Shown here one piece after another: positions 29,505 through 39,925 of a stretch of 64,000 bases of DNA. Within the stretch, counting starts at the first letter, position 1. Every line of letters begins with the position of its first letter. The translations under genes and the position numbers were made by a program. The notes under the pieces are model-generated. The model searched no databases, was not told the origin of the DNA, and worked only from the letters and a program-made list of their open reading frames with translations. This DNA comes from Jaenimonas drosophilae (taxonomy: Eukaryota; Euglenozoa; Kinetoplastea; Trypanosomatida; Trypanosomatidae), in the NCBI GenBank assembly GCA_030849065.1, contig JASAON010001631.1, positions 1-64,000 on the forward strand. Direction: 5' to 3'.

Positions 29505-30206
29505 GGTAGTACGCACATGTGTGCAAATGAGAGTGTGTTCGTGGACAGCTCCTTCGCACCGAACCACACACACACCTGCACATGCACTCTTTCTCGGCCT
29601 GACCTTTCTTTCGACGGCGAGTTGGTGTTTTGTTGTTCGTTGTTTGTTGTTCTTTGTTTTTTTTATTTGCTTTTTTCATTTCGATTTGTTTGTTTTACGG
29701 AGTTCACGGAAAAAAAGAAACAGAGAAAAAAATCATCGATTTACGTGAGTGTGCATGAATTGATTGGCGAACAACTGCTGAAGGATGTGCACAAGAGAGG
29801 TACAATCCATGACGGCAGGTTGCGTTTGCAGTTCATCATCTCACCGGGATTCATTGATAAAGAAGAGCAAAGGAGTCGAAGCGCGTACTTTCTAGTTCTG
29901 ACGGTTGTATTTTGGAGCATAGCGCACCTCGTATACGTTCTCTTGACGCCAACCATCTCTCGGGGGAAGCTGCTTTCGATCCATGACTTCATTCTTTTCG
30001 TGATGGACGATCACCACCATTCTGCACAAGTTGGGGTGATGTAGGCTCCATGAAGAGGAGGTCTTCGCCATTTTATTCCAAGCAAACCACAGTTTCTTTT
30101 CTTGTCTTGGCAATAATGGCGAAGAAGGAGAAGTGGTATCGTCAGCTTTGATTTTTTCCGTTTCACGGCGTGGCAGAACTCGATTTTTATCCATGCAACG
30201 TCGAAC

Positions 30207-30230
30207 TGCGCAACCAAATTTGGTTGTGCA
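30207..30230. repeat. 24-nt near-perfect palindrome
   Basis: Two 12-nt arms meet without a loop at TTT/AAA: the left arm reads TGCGCAACCAAA and the right arm is its reverse complement except for one G-to-T difference. Located in the long gene-free gap after PABP. Confidence 0.85.
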
Positions 30231-31407
30231 CCTACCCAACCCACGCTGGTACACTTGGGAGAGCGAGGCGAATCTCTTTATGGGAGGCAAGGAAATGAAT
30301 TGTGCGTTGCAAACAATGTTGGATGAACCAGGGAGAAGGGGGAGCAATCATCGCGAAAAGTGTGCGTTGATCTTCCTTCTCCCAGCACATCCAACCTCCC
30401 TATTACTCACTAAGAAGAGGAACAGGTTTCTGTATGTTTGGAGAGTGAAGTGAAGACGATGTGTTGGGGGGGCAAAAAAAACCTAATTTGTTGCTCGTCA
30501 AACAGCATCCATTAGAGTTCAGTGCTTCCCCCCCTCTCTTTTTATGCCCTAACTGTTTTCTTTTTGTGTGTGCGTTGCATTTCTTCAGCTCTCTTTTGGT
30601 CCATGCCATGCGTTATAGTGTCAGACATCTCCTAAACTGTTAAGAGGGGAGACTCTGATTGGTTGACCCAGAGGAGGTTTCTTGTTCGTTCTTGTCGAAG
30701 GAGATGGAAGAAAAACAAGCCAAGTAATAGATGGGAGATCAAACTTCCCCCTCCCAACGCGATGAGCTCCCTGCGGTGTGGTGATGCTCCCACTTTCGGC
30801 AAATGTTCCAGTTGGGGGGCTACTCGCATCGCGAAGGGAGGAGTGTTGTGTTGACGTTGGAGCTCACTTCACACTATCAGCACCCCACCCTTTTCCCCCG
30901 CATGACGGGCAGTCACTATATGTTAGTTTGATGAGATTCATGTTTTCTCAACCAAAGCACCGAAGTGAGGTGCAAAGTCACTGAAAAAAAAAGGCAATCA
31001 CTCGTTCATTCAGAAAAAAACCTTCACCACTGGATGACACACGTTTCCGCCGTGGGGGAGGAACTCCCTGGGGAAAGATGTGCTGCATCATAAAATTGGA
31101 ATGCATGAAGAGAAAAAAAGGAAAAAAAGGAAAAAATGTCAAAGTGTGGTGAAGACGGAACCTACGCAGCCAACAAGTCGTTGCTAAAAAGATGTGCGTG
31201 ATAGTTTTCTCTATGAGAGAATTTGTCAAGATGCAACCAACAATGCGGAAAGTACCTAATAGCACTTCACCTCTCTTGACTGACTGGCAAGTTTTCACCT
31301 ATGCGCCCCCCCCTCACACGCCTCAGAGGGTGAGGGGGGAAAGCTTTACTCTTCTACACCCCTTGGAAAGATCTGTGGGTCAACCTCACTGTGTACGTGT
31401 GTGCGTT

Positions 31408-31441
31408 CCTCCTCCTTCTCTTTTTTTGTTTCAATGTTTAG
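31408..31441 (+). promoter_or_regulatory. Trans-splice acceptor before the REEP-like gene
   Basis: CT- and T-rich run ending in a TAG-type AG at 31440-31441, 46 nt before the ATG at 31488. It marks the likely 5' end of that mRNA and bounds the preceding gap. Confidence 0.6.
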
Positions 31442-31487
31442 GGCGTAGACAGAGCTGTAAAAGAAAACATAGTCCGCCTGTGAAGAT

Positions 31488-32387
31488 ATGTTCGTCACAC
31501 TGCGCCATGTGCTTCACGCAGCACTTCTCCACGCAGCCATTGCCTATGCTGTGGTGCTTACCCTCTACCGACGAACACTCACCCCCAGCAGTCCTACAGG
31601 CCCGACGAAGGCCTCCTTGCCATCCCAGGCAACCGTAACCGTGGATGAGCTCAAGCTATGGATCTGCTTAGGGACGGTGTACCTGACAACGGTGGTGGAG
31701 GTGGATGCAATCCCACTCTTTGCCGAGGTGAGGATTATTGCCATTTACATGCTGCTTCTTGGCCCGCCACAGCTGGCCGTTCATGCCTATGATTCTCTGG
31801 TGGCTCCTTTGTTGGGCACCCTTCGCCAGCTCTCTACGCGCACCGCCTTTCGGTCGGGAGAGCGGCGCCTCTCCTTTATGGCCTGCGGGGCATGTGCCAC
31901 CCTTTCGCGCTATTGTGCCATGTGGGCACATCACTGCGGGGCATTGGATGCGCGGCAGGCACACGCCATTGATGCCAAGCTCGTGGAGGCCCTGCGTGAG
32001 ATGAATCGCCCCCATGACAAGCGCCTACACACACCAATGAGCATGACGAGAGGCGCGCATCATGGCGTGGCGGCTCCCTCGAGATCGCTACCGTCTGTAC
32101 TTCCTCCTCCCTCATGGGCAACTCCGTCCGCGGCCCCCTCAGCTAGTCATGTTGATGCCTATGCTACACTCTCCGATAGAAAGATGGTACCCACCCCTCC
32201 TCAACGGCCACCGCCCTATCCGCCCACGCTATCATCAACACCTCCTCCATCAAGTGCTCCCTTGGAGCAGCAGGGTCCTCGCCCCATGCTGAGCCCACCA
32301 AAGCCTGGGTTGATGCGTGGCGCGATCTCGCACTTGCTTGGTGGACTACGCCCCTCCCAGCCTCCTCCCCATGAGAAGATGTCCTAG
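31488..32387 (+). CDS. REEP/HVA22 (TB2/DP1) family-like membrane protein
   Basis: 299 aa. An N-terminal hydrophobic segment (about 5-25) is followed by the TB2/DP1-type core (about 50-110): a helix with L-K-L-W-I-C-L-G-T-V-Y-L-T, an Asp/Glu-containing turn, I-P-L-F-A-E-V-R, and a second hydrophobic hairpin with G-P-P-Q-L-A-V-H-A-Y-D-x-x-V-A-P-L. In this family the hairpins wedge into the ER and shape tubules. The usual W-L-P-Q-T-x-G-A consensus is altered here to L-G-P-P-Q-L-A-V, so the match is divergent. The C-terminal half (about 180-299) is Pro/Ser-rich and disordered. Start is the first ATG after a clear acceptor. If it is not REEP, it is an unknown ER membrane protein. Confidence 0.72.
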   Translation: MFVTLRHVLHAALLHAAIAYAVVLTLYRRTLTPSSPTGPTKASLPSQATVTVDELKLWICLGTVYLTTVVEVDAIPLFAEVRIIAIYMLLLGPPQLAVHAYDSLVAPLLGTLRQLSTRTAFRSGERRLSFMACGACATLSRYCAMWAHHCGALDARQAHAIDAKLVEALREMNRPHDKRLHTPMSMTRGAHHGVAAPSRSLPSVLPPPSWATPSAAPSASHVDAYATLSDRKMVPTPPQRPPPYPPTLSSTPPPSSAPLEQQGPRPMLSPPKPGLMRGAISHLLGGLRPSQPPPHEKMS

Positions 32388-32614
32388 CCGAAGCTGTGAA
32401 GCTTTGCGTGTTTGGCACCAAATCACATACAAACACGTACTGCAAGTCCCTATTCTGTTTTTTTTTCTCCTTGATTGATCAATTGATACTGATACCAATT
32501 AAGTACCTCATTTTCATCCTCTTTTTTCATATCCAATGCGTTGAGCTGTTTCTGTAGGAGTAGGTGTGTGGTGTGTTCCGTGTATCGATAGTCTGCCAAG
32601 AGGTGCGCTCACCC

Positions 32615-34453
32615 ATGAACCGCCACAAGAAGTTCTATGCCGGGCTGAACGCCAAGGATGACTACGATGACGATGACTACGACTACGAAGAAGATGAGTA
32701 CAACTACGATGAGGAGGCCTATGAAGAAGAGACTTACGAGGAAGAAGCAGTACCGAAGCAGGCTCCTGCAGCACCGGCTCTTACCACGGTCCCTGCCGAT
32801 GCGCCAGACTATGAGCTCCTCAGGGGTTTGCTGGCTGAACTGCATAGCGCGTGGAAATCATCGGCAACACACCATCTGCCCTTATCCGAGGCGGAGGCAG
32901 TGCGTGCGCTGCGCGGAGGAAACTACGATGTGAAGGATTCCGTGCAGCACATGCTGGATGAGAAGAACAGTCAAAAAGACAAGTCTTCTGGTGCAGGTGG
33001 TGTCCTTCGTGTTGCTGCGGTGCCCCGACCGACCACACCAGCTCACGATACCGCAGCGGATCATGCTGAGGCTGAGATAAACGGCGCAACCCCTGAAGCG
33101 AATGGGACGCACGTCACGAATGAGGCATCGAAGCGGCCTACCATGAGCCGTGCCACCGCACTTGCCCAACCTGACTTGGCGATTCCTGACTGCACCTTTG
33201 TGATTGCCGGCCATGTGGATGCGGGTAAGAGTACCACCCTCGGCCACCTCCTCCTCTTGCTGGGCAAGGTCTCCATGGATGAAGTGCGTAAAAATGAGAA
33301 GGCGGCGAAGGTATACAACAAGGAATCCTTCAAGTACGCCTGGCTCCTGGATCAATCCGAGGAAGAGCGCCGTCGTGGCGTGACGATTGACTCAGGAAGC
33401 TTCTGCTTTCAGACGGAGCACCGCCGCATCAACATCCTGGACGCACCCGGACACAAGGACTTCGTGCTCAACATGATTAGCAGCGCCACACAGGCTGATG
33501 CAGCACTACTCGTTGTTACTGCTGGTATCTCTGACTTTGAAACTGGCCTAAAGCACGGCACAAAGGAGCATCTCTTGGTTCTCAAGACGTTGGGGGTTGG
33601 CGCCATTGTGGTGGCCGTCAACAAGATGGACAGCGTCAGCTACTCACAGGAGCGTTATGACTACGTGGTGCAGGAGCTGGGACTTCTACTGAAGCAGATC
33701 AACTTTAAGGAGCAGTGCATCATGGGGTACTGCCCCATCAGCGGCATGGTGGGAACGAACATTCTCTCCATTGATGCAGCTGCCACCCCATGGTACCACG
33801 GGCCCTCTTTGGTGGATATGCTAGACAGCTGCCCGCTGCAGAGCCGTCTGCTGGATGCCCCCCTGCGACTTAGCCTGCAGGACATAGACGGAAGCCGGCT
33901 CTTCTGCCACGTGGAAAGTGGCAAGGTGGGGAAGGGTGATACCATTGTGATGATGCCCTGCGATGTGAAGGTGAAGATCAAGAACATGGAGAAGCCCACA
34001 GTGGGTGGGGCAGTGCCCGTTGCCTTTGCTGGTGAAACGATTGAGATTCTGACGAGCTCCCCACTTACCGGGGTGTACCCGGGCTGTGTGGGCTGTCCGC
34101 TCTCAAGCCTCATTGGCTGCTCCACAGACTTTGAAGCCCACGTCCAGACCTTTCCTAGCCTTGGCAAGGCCATCTTGCCAGGATCTTCATTCACCATGGT
34201 GGTGCACGCCATCCGAGTAACCGTGAAGGTCTTCGCCATCATCTCCAAAATGGATGGGAAGGGCAATTGGTCGAAGGGCATGGTGAAGTGTGTTCCTGCC
34301 AACTCCCAGGCGCTCGTTCTGCTCCGGGCAGAGATGAGTCTGGCTCTGGAGCCGTCTGACGAATGTCAGGCGCTGGGGCGTTTTGTGCTCCAGCAGGATG
34401 GAGATACGGTGGCGGGTGGTTTGGTGAAGAAGATCATCCGAGTTACATACTAG
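32615..34453 (+). CDS. HBS1: HBS1-type translational GTPase
   Basis: 612 aa. N-terminus is acidic and Tyr-rich (DDDDYDYEED at about 18-27), then a helical N-terminal HBS1 domain (about 62-118), then an eEF1A-like core: GHVDAGKST (199-207), RRGVTID switch I, DAPGHKD (276-282), NKMD (336-339), followed by two beta-barrel domains. HBS1 with Dom34/Pelota rescues stalled ribosomes (no-go and non-stop decay). The acidic Tyr/Asp N-terminus plus UBA-like helical domain separates it from eEF1A and from eRF3, whose N-terminus is different. Start is the first ATG; the frame is open upstream only through non-ATG codons. Most other genes around it have unrelated functions. Confidence 0.93.
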   Translation: MNRHKKFYAGLNAKDDYDDDDYDYEEDEYNYDEEAYEEETYEEEAVPKQAPAAPALTTVPADAPDYELLRGLLAELHSAWKSSATHHLPLSEAEAVRALRGGNYDVKDSVQHMLDEKNSQKDKSSGAGGVLRVAAVPRPTTPAHDTAADHAEAEINGATPEANGTHVTNEASKRPTMSRATALAQPDLAIPDCTFVIAGHVDAGKSTTLGHLLLLLGKVSMDEVRKNEKAAKVYNKESFKYAWLLDQSEEERRRGVTIDSGSFCFQTEHRRINILDAPGHKDFVLNMISSATQADAALLVVTAGISDFETGLKHGTKEHLLVLKTLGVGAIVVAVNKMDSVSYSQERYDYVVQELGLLLKQINFKEQCIMGYCPISGMVGTNILSIDAAATPWYHGPSLVDMLDSCPLQSRLLDAPLRLSLQDIDGSRLFCHVESGKVGKGDTIVMMPCDVKVKIKNMEKPTVGGAVPVAFAGETIEILTSSPLTGVYPGCVGCPLSSLIGCSTDFEAHVQTFPSLGKAILPGSSFTMVVHAIRVTVKVFAIISKMDGKGNWSKGMVKCVPANSQALVLLRAEMSLALEPSDECQALGRFVLQQDGDTVAGGLVKKIIRVTY

Positions 34454-34786
34454 TTGACGCATATGCGGAACGTTTTAACAATTGTGAAGCTCATTGGTTG
34501 GGCTTGTTCTCACAAACGGCTGCGCTCACCGACCTTCTTCTTGTGTGAGATGGTGTCCTACTGATAAGGATTGGCATCTACGTCATTATTCTGCTTTTGC
34601 ACTGGACCCGTTGCGGTTGATGCCCCTGTCTTGCTACCTACTGCTCTCTGCAATCAACTAACAACCTTCCTTTTTTTTTCTCGTCTTTTTCTTTCGTCGT
34701 CAACGTCACAGACTACGTCACCTGGCACAGGACGTAAGGGAAAATTGGTGCACACCCAACAAGATATATACCACTCGTAAAAGCCC
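34454..34786 (+). other. Spacer, acceptor described at 34671-34711
   Basis: T/C-rich in its second half, otherwise no gene seen. Confidence 0.5.
34671..34711 (+). promoter_or_regulatory. Trans-splice acceptor before the DUF2009 gene
   Basis: About 30 nt of nearly pure pyrimidines, then AG at 34710-34711. The ATG at 34787 follows 75 nt later with no ATG in between. Confidence 0.65.
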
Positions 34787-36253
34787 ATGAATCTGTTTCG
34801 GAGCAGCAAGCATGTGGAGCAAAACATCCACTTTGGTAACGAGTATGAGCTACTAGATGAGCCCATTCGTAATGCGGAGCACATTCCACTCCGCCTAAGC
34901 CCCAAGGAACGCAAGGTGCAGCGACTAATGCGCGGCATCATTCTCGCCTCATGCTATACTGACAAGGTTGACTCTGCCGCAGCCTTGAAACGCAACAGGG
35001 ATATGATCATTGTGAAGGAGCTAACGAATGTCCTGACGGGCCTGATTGTTGGCCTGGATGTACGGAAGGCGGCGAAGTTGCTCAAGAACAAGGAGTTTAC
35101 TCCCTACGAAGGTGTTGTGTGTGTCGCGGTGGAGACGTGTCGGCGCTACAAGATCATGAATCCTGACATGCTGCGGACGGACTACGTCAAGTTCCTCTAC
35201 ATGGTTCAGGATGCTGTACAGAATGAGAACGCCCGTGAGGCCCTCGGATTTTCCCTAGCCACGGAGCTCATTACTGTGGGACGCTATAGCCGGGAGCTAG
35301 GCGTGGATAACATCCTCAAGGATGAGCGTCTTCCACTGTGCATCACGCCAGTTCCGGCACTGAAGAACAGAAACGTATTGAACAAGTGCCTCCGCTGCAA
35401 GGATATTCATGTAAATAACCTGGTGCGGCAGTACTCCAAGGAAACCAAATCTAGAGAAGATGAGGTGGAGGTTCTGGTGCGTAGCTTGAATGACGCCAAC
35501 TGCTTCTCCAACGACAACGTGAAGACCACAGAGCAGCTAATCTGCTTGCTAAAGAAGTACTTTGACCCATCAAGCTGCTCTTCCTCCACTAGCCTTGCCA
35601 TCGACGAAGGAACCGATGGAAGCCGTCTCACACATAACCATAACCGCCAGTTTCTCTACGTGCTTCAGAGTCTATCGCTATGGAAGAACATTTGCCGTCG
35701 CATGTACTCCCTGTGGACCATTGCAGAGGAGGATATGCTGAACCCAGATGAAAAGTATGAGCTGCGCATGACCGGCCAAGGTCTTCAGCGTGTGCAAAAA
35801 GCGCCGAGGTTGTACCGTGCCATTGAGAGTGTCCTTCAGCAGACGAAGGCAGAGCTTGGGGAGTGGGTTGGCTCCGAACGCATCCATCTCGGTGATAACC
35901 AGGTTCCGAATGCCTTTCACTTCATTGACAAATATGGCCAGGTGTCCCGCATCATCATACCACTTCTTCGTACGATTGAGTACGTGGATACCCTGGAAAC
36001 CAACAGCTACCACGCAGCCTACATCAAAGCAACGTGGAAGGGAGGTAGTGGAGCAAAGTGCGCCATTCTGCGGGACTTCTTTCGTCACGGCTTTGACGGA
36101 AGTGGTGGGGATAATATGGATGATGCGGGTAGCTGCATTGATGGCCGCCTCACGTCTGCCTGGAATTGGTGTAATAACATTCGCCAGAAACCGTTCTATC
36201 CTCTGTTTCTCCTCGCAGGCTTCAATTCTTTTGACGGCGATATGACCATTTAG
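34787..36253 (+). CDS. DUF2009 / UPF0652 family protein
   Basis: 488 aa. This is a recognisable but functionally uncharacterised eukaryotic family shared by plants and protists. The N-terminus has the R-x-M-x-G block (MRGIILASCYTDKVDS, near 44-61). The C-terminus has the strong signature G-S-C-I-D-G-R-L-T-S-A-W-N-W-C (about 447-461) followed by K-P-F-Y-P-L-F-L-L-x-G-F-x-x-F-D-G-D at the end. Alpha-helical throughout, no membrane segment or targeting signal, several conserved Cys. An Asn/Ser-rich loop is at about 255-285. Role unknown. Flanked by HBS1 and RPC4. The start is the first ATG after the long acceptor tract. Confidence 0.91.
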   Translation: MNLFRSSKHVEQNIHFGNEYELLDEPIRNAEHIPLRLSPKERKVQRLMRGIILASCYTDKVDSAAALKRNRDMIIVKELTNVLTGLIVGLDVRKAAKLLKNKEFTPYEGVVCVAVETCRRYKIMNPDMLRTDYVKFLYMVQDAVQNENAREALGFSLATELITVGRYSRELGVDNILKDERLPLCITPVPALKNRNVLNKCLRCKDIHVNNLVRQYSKETKSREDEVEVLVRSLNDANCFSNDNVKTTEQLICLLKKYFDPSSCSSSTSLAIDEGTDGSRLTHNHNRQFLYVLQSLSLWKNICRRMYSLWTIAEEDMLNPDEKYELRMTGQGLQRVQKAPRLYRAIESVLQQTKAELGEWVGSERIHLGDNQVPNAFHFIDKYGQVSRIIIPLLRTIEYVDTLETNSYHAAYIKATWKGGSGAKCAILRDFFRHGFDGSGGDNMDDAGSCIDGRLTSAWNWCNNIRQKPFYPLFLLAGFNSFDGDMTI

Positions 36254-36811
36254 AGGGGCGTCACTCAGCCTCCGACTTCACCTTCCTCTCTCGGTGGCGC
36301 AGATCAAGTCGTTACGTGTCCCGCCGGTACGTTCACCATCGCGACCAGGGCTCCGTTGTGCCTCTTTTGATGCATATACTGTTCCTTCCCCTCCTCTGCC
36401 TTCCCATTCTGTGCTGACGACAGCACCTCCACCACCGCATGGTGTGGTGAATGTAGGTTTGATCGATGTTGTGTGTGTGTGTGTGAACTCCAACGACAGA
36501 CGCACTATTTGTTCTGATGGGCACCTGAGCTCATATCTTGTGGTGGTGCGCGACAGGTCAGGTTTCAGGCAACAATGTTCCTTCGCACTGGCACTACGGG
36601 TGCACCTCTACTTCGGTGATGCATGCATTTGTTTGTGGTGCATTTCTAGCTGTTGGTAGAAACATGCTCTCACCATGACAGACTCTTCCCAACAATCGTG
36701 CTCTGCATAGCCGTACACAACTCCATCTTCTCTCTTTGTCACTTTTGATTTACGTAATTTGTTATTTTTTTATTTGTATGTAGCGTCTATTTGTTTGTGA
36801 AGATCCACATC
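36254..36811 (+). other. Spacer with acceptor at 36783
   Basis: GT repeat at about 36470-36484; T-rich tract from 36758 ending in TGTAG, AG at 36782-36783, 28 nt before the RPC4 ATG. No gene seen. Confidence 0.5.
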
Positions 36812-37807
36812 ATGCCTCCGCGTGCACCCAATCTGAAGTTCAAGCCAAAGCTTGTGGCCCGCGGCGCAGCTCCCACCCAGGAGGATGCCACGGATGACAT
36901 CACCACACTGCAATTAGCGCGTCTCCATCGTGAAATGGAACATCATGCCCCAGAGGAAACCTCCCCACTCAGCTCATCCACACCAGCCCTCGGCATCTCT
37001 TCAGAGGACCCTTCACGCGTTGGTGCCACAGCGGCCCCTACCGCAGCAGCGGCCCGACGTGGCGGGACAGGTGCAAGCCGCGTCGCCGCCGCCGCCTACG
37101 CACGGCGCATCAACCTGGATTCTCTCCCAGCCGAAGCTCCTCCGCTTCCCGTGAACTCCATCAACCACCTCGTCTCTAAGCCAGTGGATGCCGCGGATGG
37201 CAGCTCTCGCCCACATGAGCACCTCTACCCTCCTCTTCCCTTGGACAGCTCTCTCTCCTCACGAGTGTGCACCGACAACGCTGTGACGGTCGTGGCACCA
37301 ACGGCGACCAACAGCACCGCCGAGGTGGATGGCACGCTCTTTCTTCGTGAAGGTGAAGAGGAGCAGAAGCGTATCTACGCCGCCAATCGGCGCTTTCATG
37401 CCGAGCTGCTTGAGACCCATTGTGGGAGTGCGGAAGAGGGCGATCATGGAGTAGATGGGCGTACCCAGCCACCCTTGATTTGGATGCAGTTTCCTCGCTG
37501 CTTTTCCGACCCGGCACTGCATCTGGCCAAGGAGCCGCCGGGTAAGGTGGGCGAGCTGCGCGTGCACAAGAGTGGTCGGGTGACGATGGAGATTGCAGGA
37601 GTTCACTTTGATGTAGCCGTGGAAGACTACGGCCCTTTGGGAAGCAATGATGGCACCTGTGCTACCGCAGTGGCTACTCAGCCTCCTCCACCTCCTAGCA
37701 CATCAGATGAAGCACCACAAAAGTCTAGCTGCTTTCAGCTCGGATTGCTCGAGAAGAAGTTGGTCTGTACACCAACCATCACGGAGGAGAGGGCCACCAG
37801 TGCATGA
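36812..37807 (+). CDS. RPC4: RNA polymerase III subunit RPC4 (RPC53)
   Basis: 331 aa. The N-terminal motif PRAPNLKFKPKLV (3-15) is a hallmark of RPC4, and the C-terminal domain has the family pattern Q-F-P...G-K-V-G-E-L-x-V-H-K-S-G-R-V-T-M-x-I-x-G-x-x-F-D-V (about 225-270). The centre (about 45-200) is Ser/Thr/Ala/Pro-rich and likely disordered. RPC4 forms a TFIIF-like dimer with RPC5 on Pol III and acts in termination and reinitiation of tRNA and 5S genes. The ATG at 36812 follows the acceptor AG at 36783. The C-terminal Pro-rich segment and the tail (about 285-331) are divergent. Confidence 0.87.
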   Translation: MPPRAPNLKFKPKLVARGAAPTQEDATDDITTLQLARLHREMEHHAPEETSPLSSSTPALGISSEDPSRVGATAAPTAAAARRGGTGASRVAAAAYARRINLDSLPAEAPPLPVNSINHLVSKPVDAADGSSRPHEHLYPPLPLDSSLSSRVCTDNAVTVVAPTATNSTAEVDGTLFLREGEEEQKRIYAANRRFHAELLETHCGSAEEGDHGVDGRTQPPLIWMQFPRCFSDPALHLAKEPPGKVGELRVHKSGRVTMEIAGVHFDVAVEDYGPLGSNDGTCATAVATQPPPPPSTSDEAPQKSSCFQLGLLEKKLVCTPTITEERATSA

Positions 37808-38149
37808 GGCGACCGTCGTTGGGCAGCTCACCCCGTGTCAGAAATGACTAATCCGTCTAAAAAAAAACTCATCGGACGTGTGTGTTCAGAACCAACTCAC
37901 ACTTTCTAAAAAAAAGACATGTATTCACTTGACAGCCTTTGTGTCTCTATAACAATGCATCTTCCCCCTCTTTCCTCTTTGTGTGTGCTGCTGGTTGTCT
38001 GGAAAGGAGCACCGATTTGTGCTCTTCGTGAGGACAGCAACTTTCCTGTGTATGCGTAGCCCGCGAGGGCAAGTTCCTTCATCAAATAGAGTGTCATAGA
38101 AGTACATTTGGGAACGACCTCAACAACATCGCACTGTGTCAAGTGAAAC
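37808..38149 (+). other. Spacer, no gene seen
   Basis: A-runs at about 37859 and 37909 and a CT-rich patch (37962-37982). The acceptor for BBS1 is not obvious. Confidence 0.4.
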
Positions 38150-39925
38150 ATGGCAACCACTGAAGCACAGGGAAAGAAGGAGAAGAGCTCCAAGTTTTGG
38201 TTGTACGCGTTTCGTGACCATCTAGCACACATTAATGCCTATACCAACTGCATTGACACCGTTGATGTGTCTGGAGATGGAGACTACAAGCTCGTAGTTG
38301 CCGATGGGAGCAAGAAGATGAAACAATTTGGAGGTACCTCCATGATCTTTGAAGCAAAGCTCCCCAACGTGCCCTCGGCCGTCACGTCCTTCTACGCGGA
38401 TTTTCCAGAAGCAGCATCGAGGCCGGTCATTGCCGTTGCCATTGGCTCCTTCGTGTACATGTACGCCAACAACAAGCCTCTCTACCGTTGTGGTGCGCCG
38501 GAGGTGGCGATTGATCCCACGGAGTGTCAGGTGTGGGAAGAACTGAGAGCTGGGAACATTTCCGTGGAGCTTGCTCGAGGAGAACTCAGTCGGTTGGTTG
38601 ATGCTGGCGTCGAGGCCACCACACGCACATTGGAGTTCCTCCTGCTGGCAGGGTCATCAGAGCGTGAGGAGTTCGCCGCACGTTTACGTGGCACACCAAT
38701 CCGCCAGCTGGACTTCATTACCTGCTTAGCCTCGCTCCCGCTCAATAGTGAAGTTTATGGAAGCCCTGGATGTCTTGTGATGGGCACGGAAAGACGCATG
38801 CTCTACATTCTGCACTCCAATGCCTCCGACATTGACCACACCATCTATCTCCCCAGTGCACCCGTATCATTCATCACCGCTGGATGCTACCAGGTGGAGT
38901 ACCGCATCATCGCCTCATGCCGTGATGGCCGCATTTACTCAGTGAAGAATGGTGCCTTGCACACCTCCGTCATTCAGCCCGATGCGCAACCAAGCGCCAT
39001 GACGCGTTTTGGCCATCTCATCGCCGTGGGAACCACCATGAATACGCTCTCCTACTACACGTTAAAGGGGAAGCGGCAGCAGATGGTGTTTCTGCCAACC
39101 ACCATCACCAACCTGGCTACCATCACCGACCCCGTCACGGATGAGGCGCGTGCGGTGGTGGCGGCTCTGGGCAACGGAGAGATTCGTGTGTACTCTGGGA
39201 AATCACTGATCCACGTCAGCCAGGCTTTCGGTATCGTGACGGCCATGAAGTATGGAAGATATGGCCGAGAGGACTCTGCGCTCTTGATTGTGCTTCAGAA
39301 TGGTTCTCTGGTGGTGGAGCTGTTGCATCGCAAGGCCAATCTCAACGCGGTTGCGGTGCGTGAGACGGGGCCCCCACCGGAGCAGGACGAACCCATCCCC
39401 GTTCCTCGCCTGAGTTCCGTCTTCACAGCGCAATCAGACCGAGAGATTAGCTGCTGCACGGAGATGTACCGCTCCTTTCAGCATGACCTGTGCCATTTGC
39501 GGCTTCACACAGCGCGCACGTACCTCTCGGTGCTCGCACCGACGGAACGTGCCGCCACTGTCGTTACCCCGCAGGTACTACCACAGATGCATCAGCGGGT
39601 TCACTTGGTGACAGCCGTGCAGGGTCTTGGCCCTGTCTTTAAGCTGAAGATATCCGTTGAGAACGTCCAGAAGAATTCCCCGCTTCTTGATGTTGTAATT
39701 GCCTTTGTCTATGACACGCATGCCTATCATATGCCAGTGGCCACAATTGCGATTCCTTATCTTGTGAGCTCCGTCATGTACCCGGTGGAGGCACGAATTG
39801 AGCTGGTGGAGGGAGAAACCAAGGGAGATCCCATCACGGTATTGGCTCTATCTCGTGGAAGCCCGCATTCATTGGGGTCTGTCGTGATTGAGCTGCCTGA
39901 GGCGGATATCGTCCAAGGCGTGTAG
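38150..39925 (+). CDS. BBS1: Bardet-Biedl syndrome protein 1, BBSome subunit
   Basis: 591 aa, matching the 593 aa of human BBS1. An N-terminal seven-bladed beta-propeller (about 15-425) shows family blocks such as L-V-V-A-D-G, L-V-M-G-T-E, R-I-I-A-S-C-R-D-G-R-I-Y and the strongly conserved K-Y-G-R-Y-G-R-E-D (about 366-373). The C-terminal gamma-adaptin-ear-like domain (about 475-591) closes the protein. In the BBSome, BBS1 contacts ARL6/BBS3-GTP and recruits the coat to the ciliary base for trafficking of membrane proteins. Its presence with SAS-6 and a RIIa/EF-hand protein fits a flagellated cell. Start is the first ATG and gives the family N-terminus. Confidence 0.96.
   Translation: MATTEAQGKKEKSSKFWLYAFRDHLAHINAYTNCIDTVDVSGDGDYKLVVADGSKKMKQFGGTSMIFEAKLPNVPSAVTSFYADFPEAASRPVIAVAIGSFVYMYANNKPLYRCGAPEVAIDPTECQVWEELRAGNISVELARGELSRLVDAGVEATTRTLEFLLLAGSSEREEFAARLRGTPIRQLDFITCLASLPLNSEVYGSPGCLVMGTERRMLYILHSNASDIDHTIYLPSAPVSFITAGCYQVEYRIIASCRDGRIYSVKNGALHTSVIQPDAQPSAMTRFGHLIAVGTTMNTLSYYTLKGKRQQMVFLPTTITNLATITDPVTDEARAVVAALGNGEIRVYSGKSLIHVSQAFGIVTAMKYGRYGREDSALLIVLQNGSLVVELLHRKANLNAVAVRETGPPPEQDEPIPVPRLSSVFTAQSDREISCCTEMYRSFQHDLCHLRLHTARTYLSVLAPTERAATVVTPQVLPQMHQRVHLVTAVQGLGPVFKLKISVENVQKNSPLLDVVIAFVYDTHAYHMPVATIAIPYLVSSVMYPVEARIELVEGETKGDPITVLALSRGSPHSLGSVVIELPEADIVQGV

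Larger units (their letters stand above)
29505..31487 (+). other. 2-kb gap after PABP with no recognised gene
   Basis: Contains several T-rich tracts (about 29655-29690), an A-rich region (about 31110-31135), a 24-nt palindrome (30207-30230) and a strong CT tract ending AG at 31441. Short open frames exist on both strands (for example 29892-30347 minus), none resembling a known protein. Part may be a long PABP 3' UTR. Confidence 0.4.

Noticed and set aside
29517..30044. 175-aa frame after PABP
   Set aside because: First half is translated T-rich sequence (Phe/Cys), no homology recognised and overlaps the likely 3' UTR.
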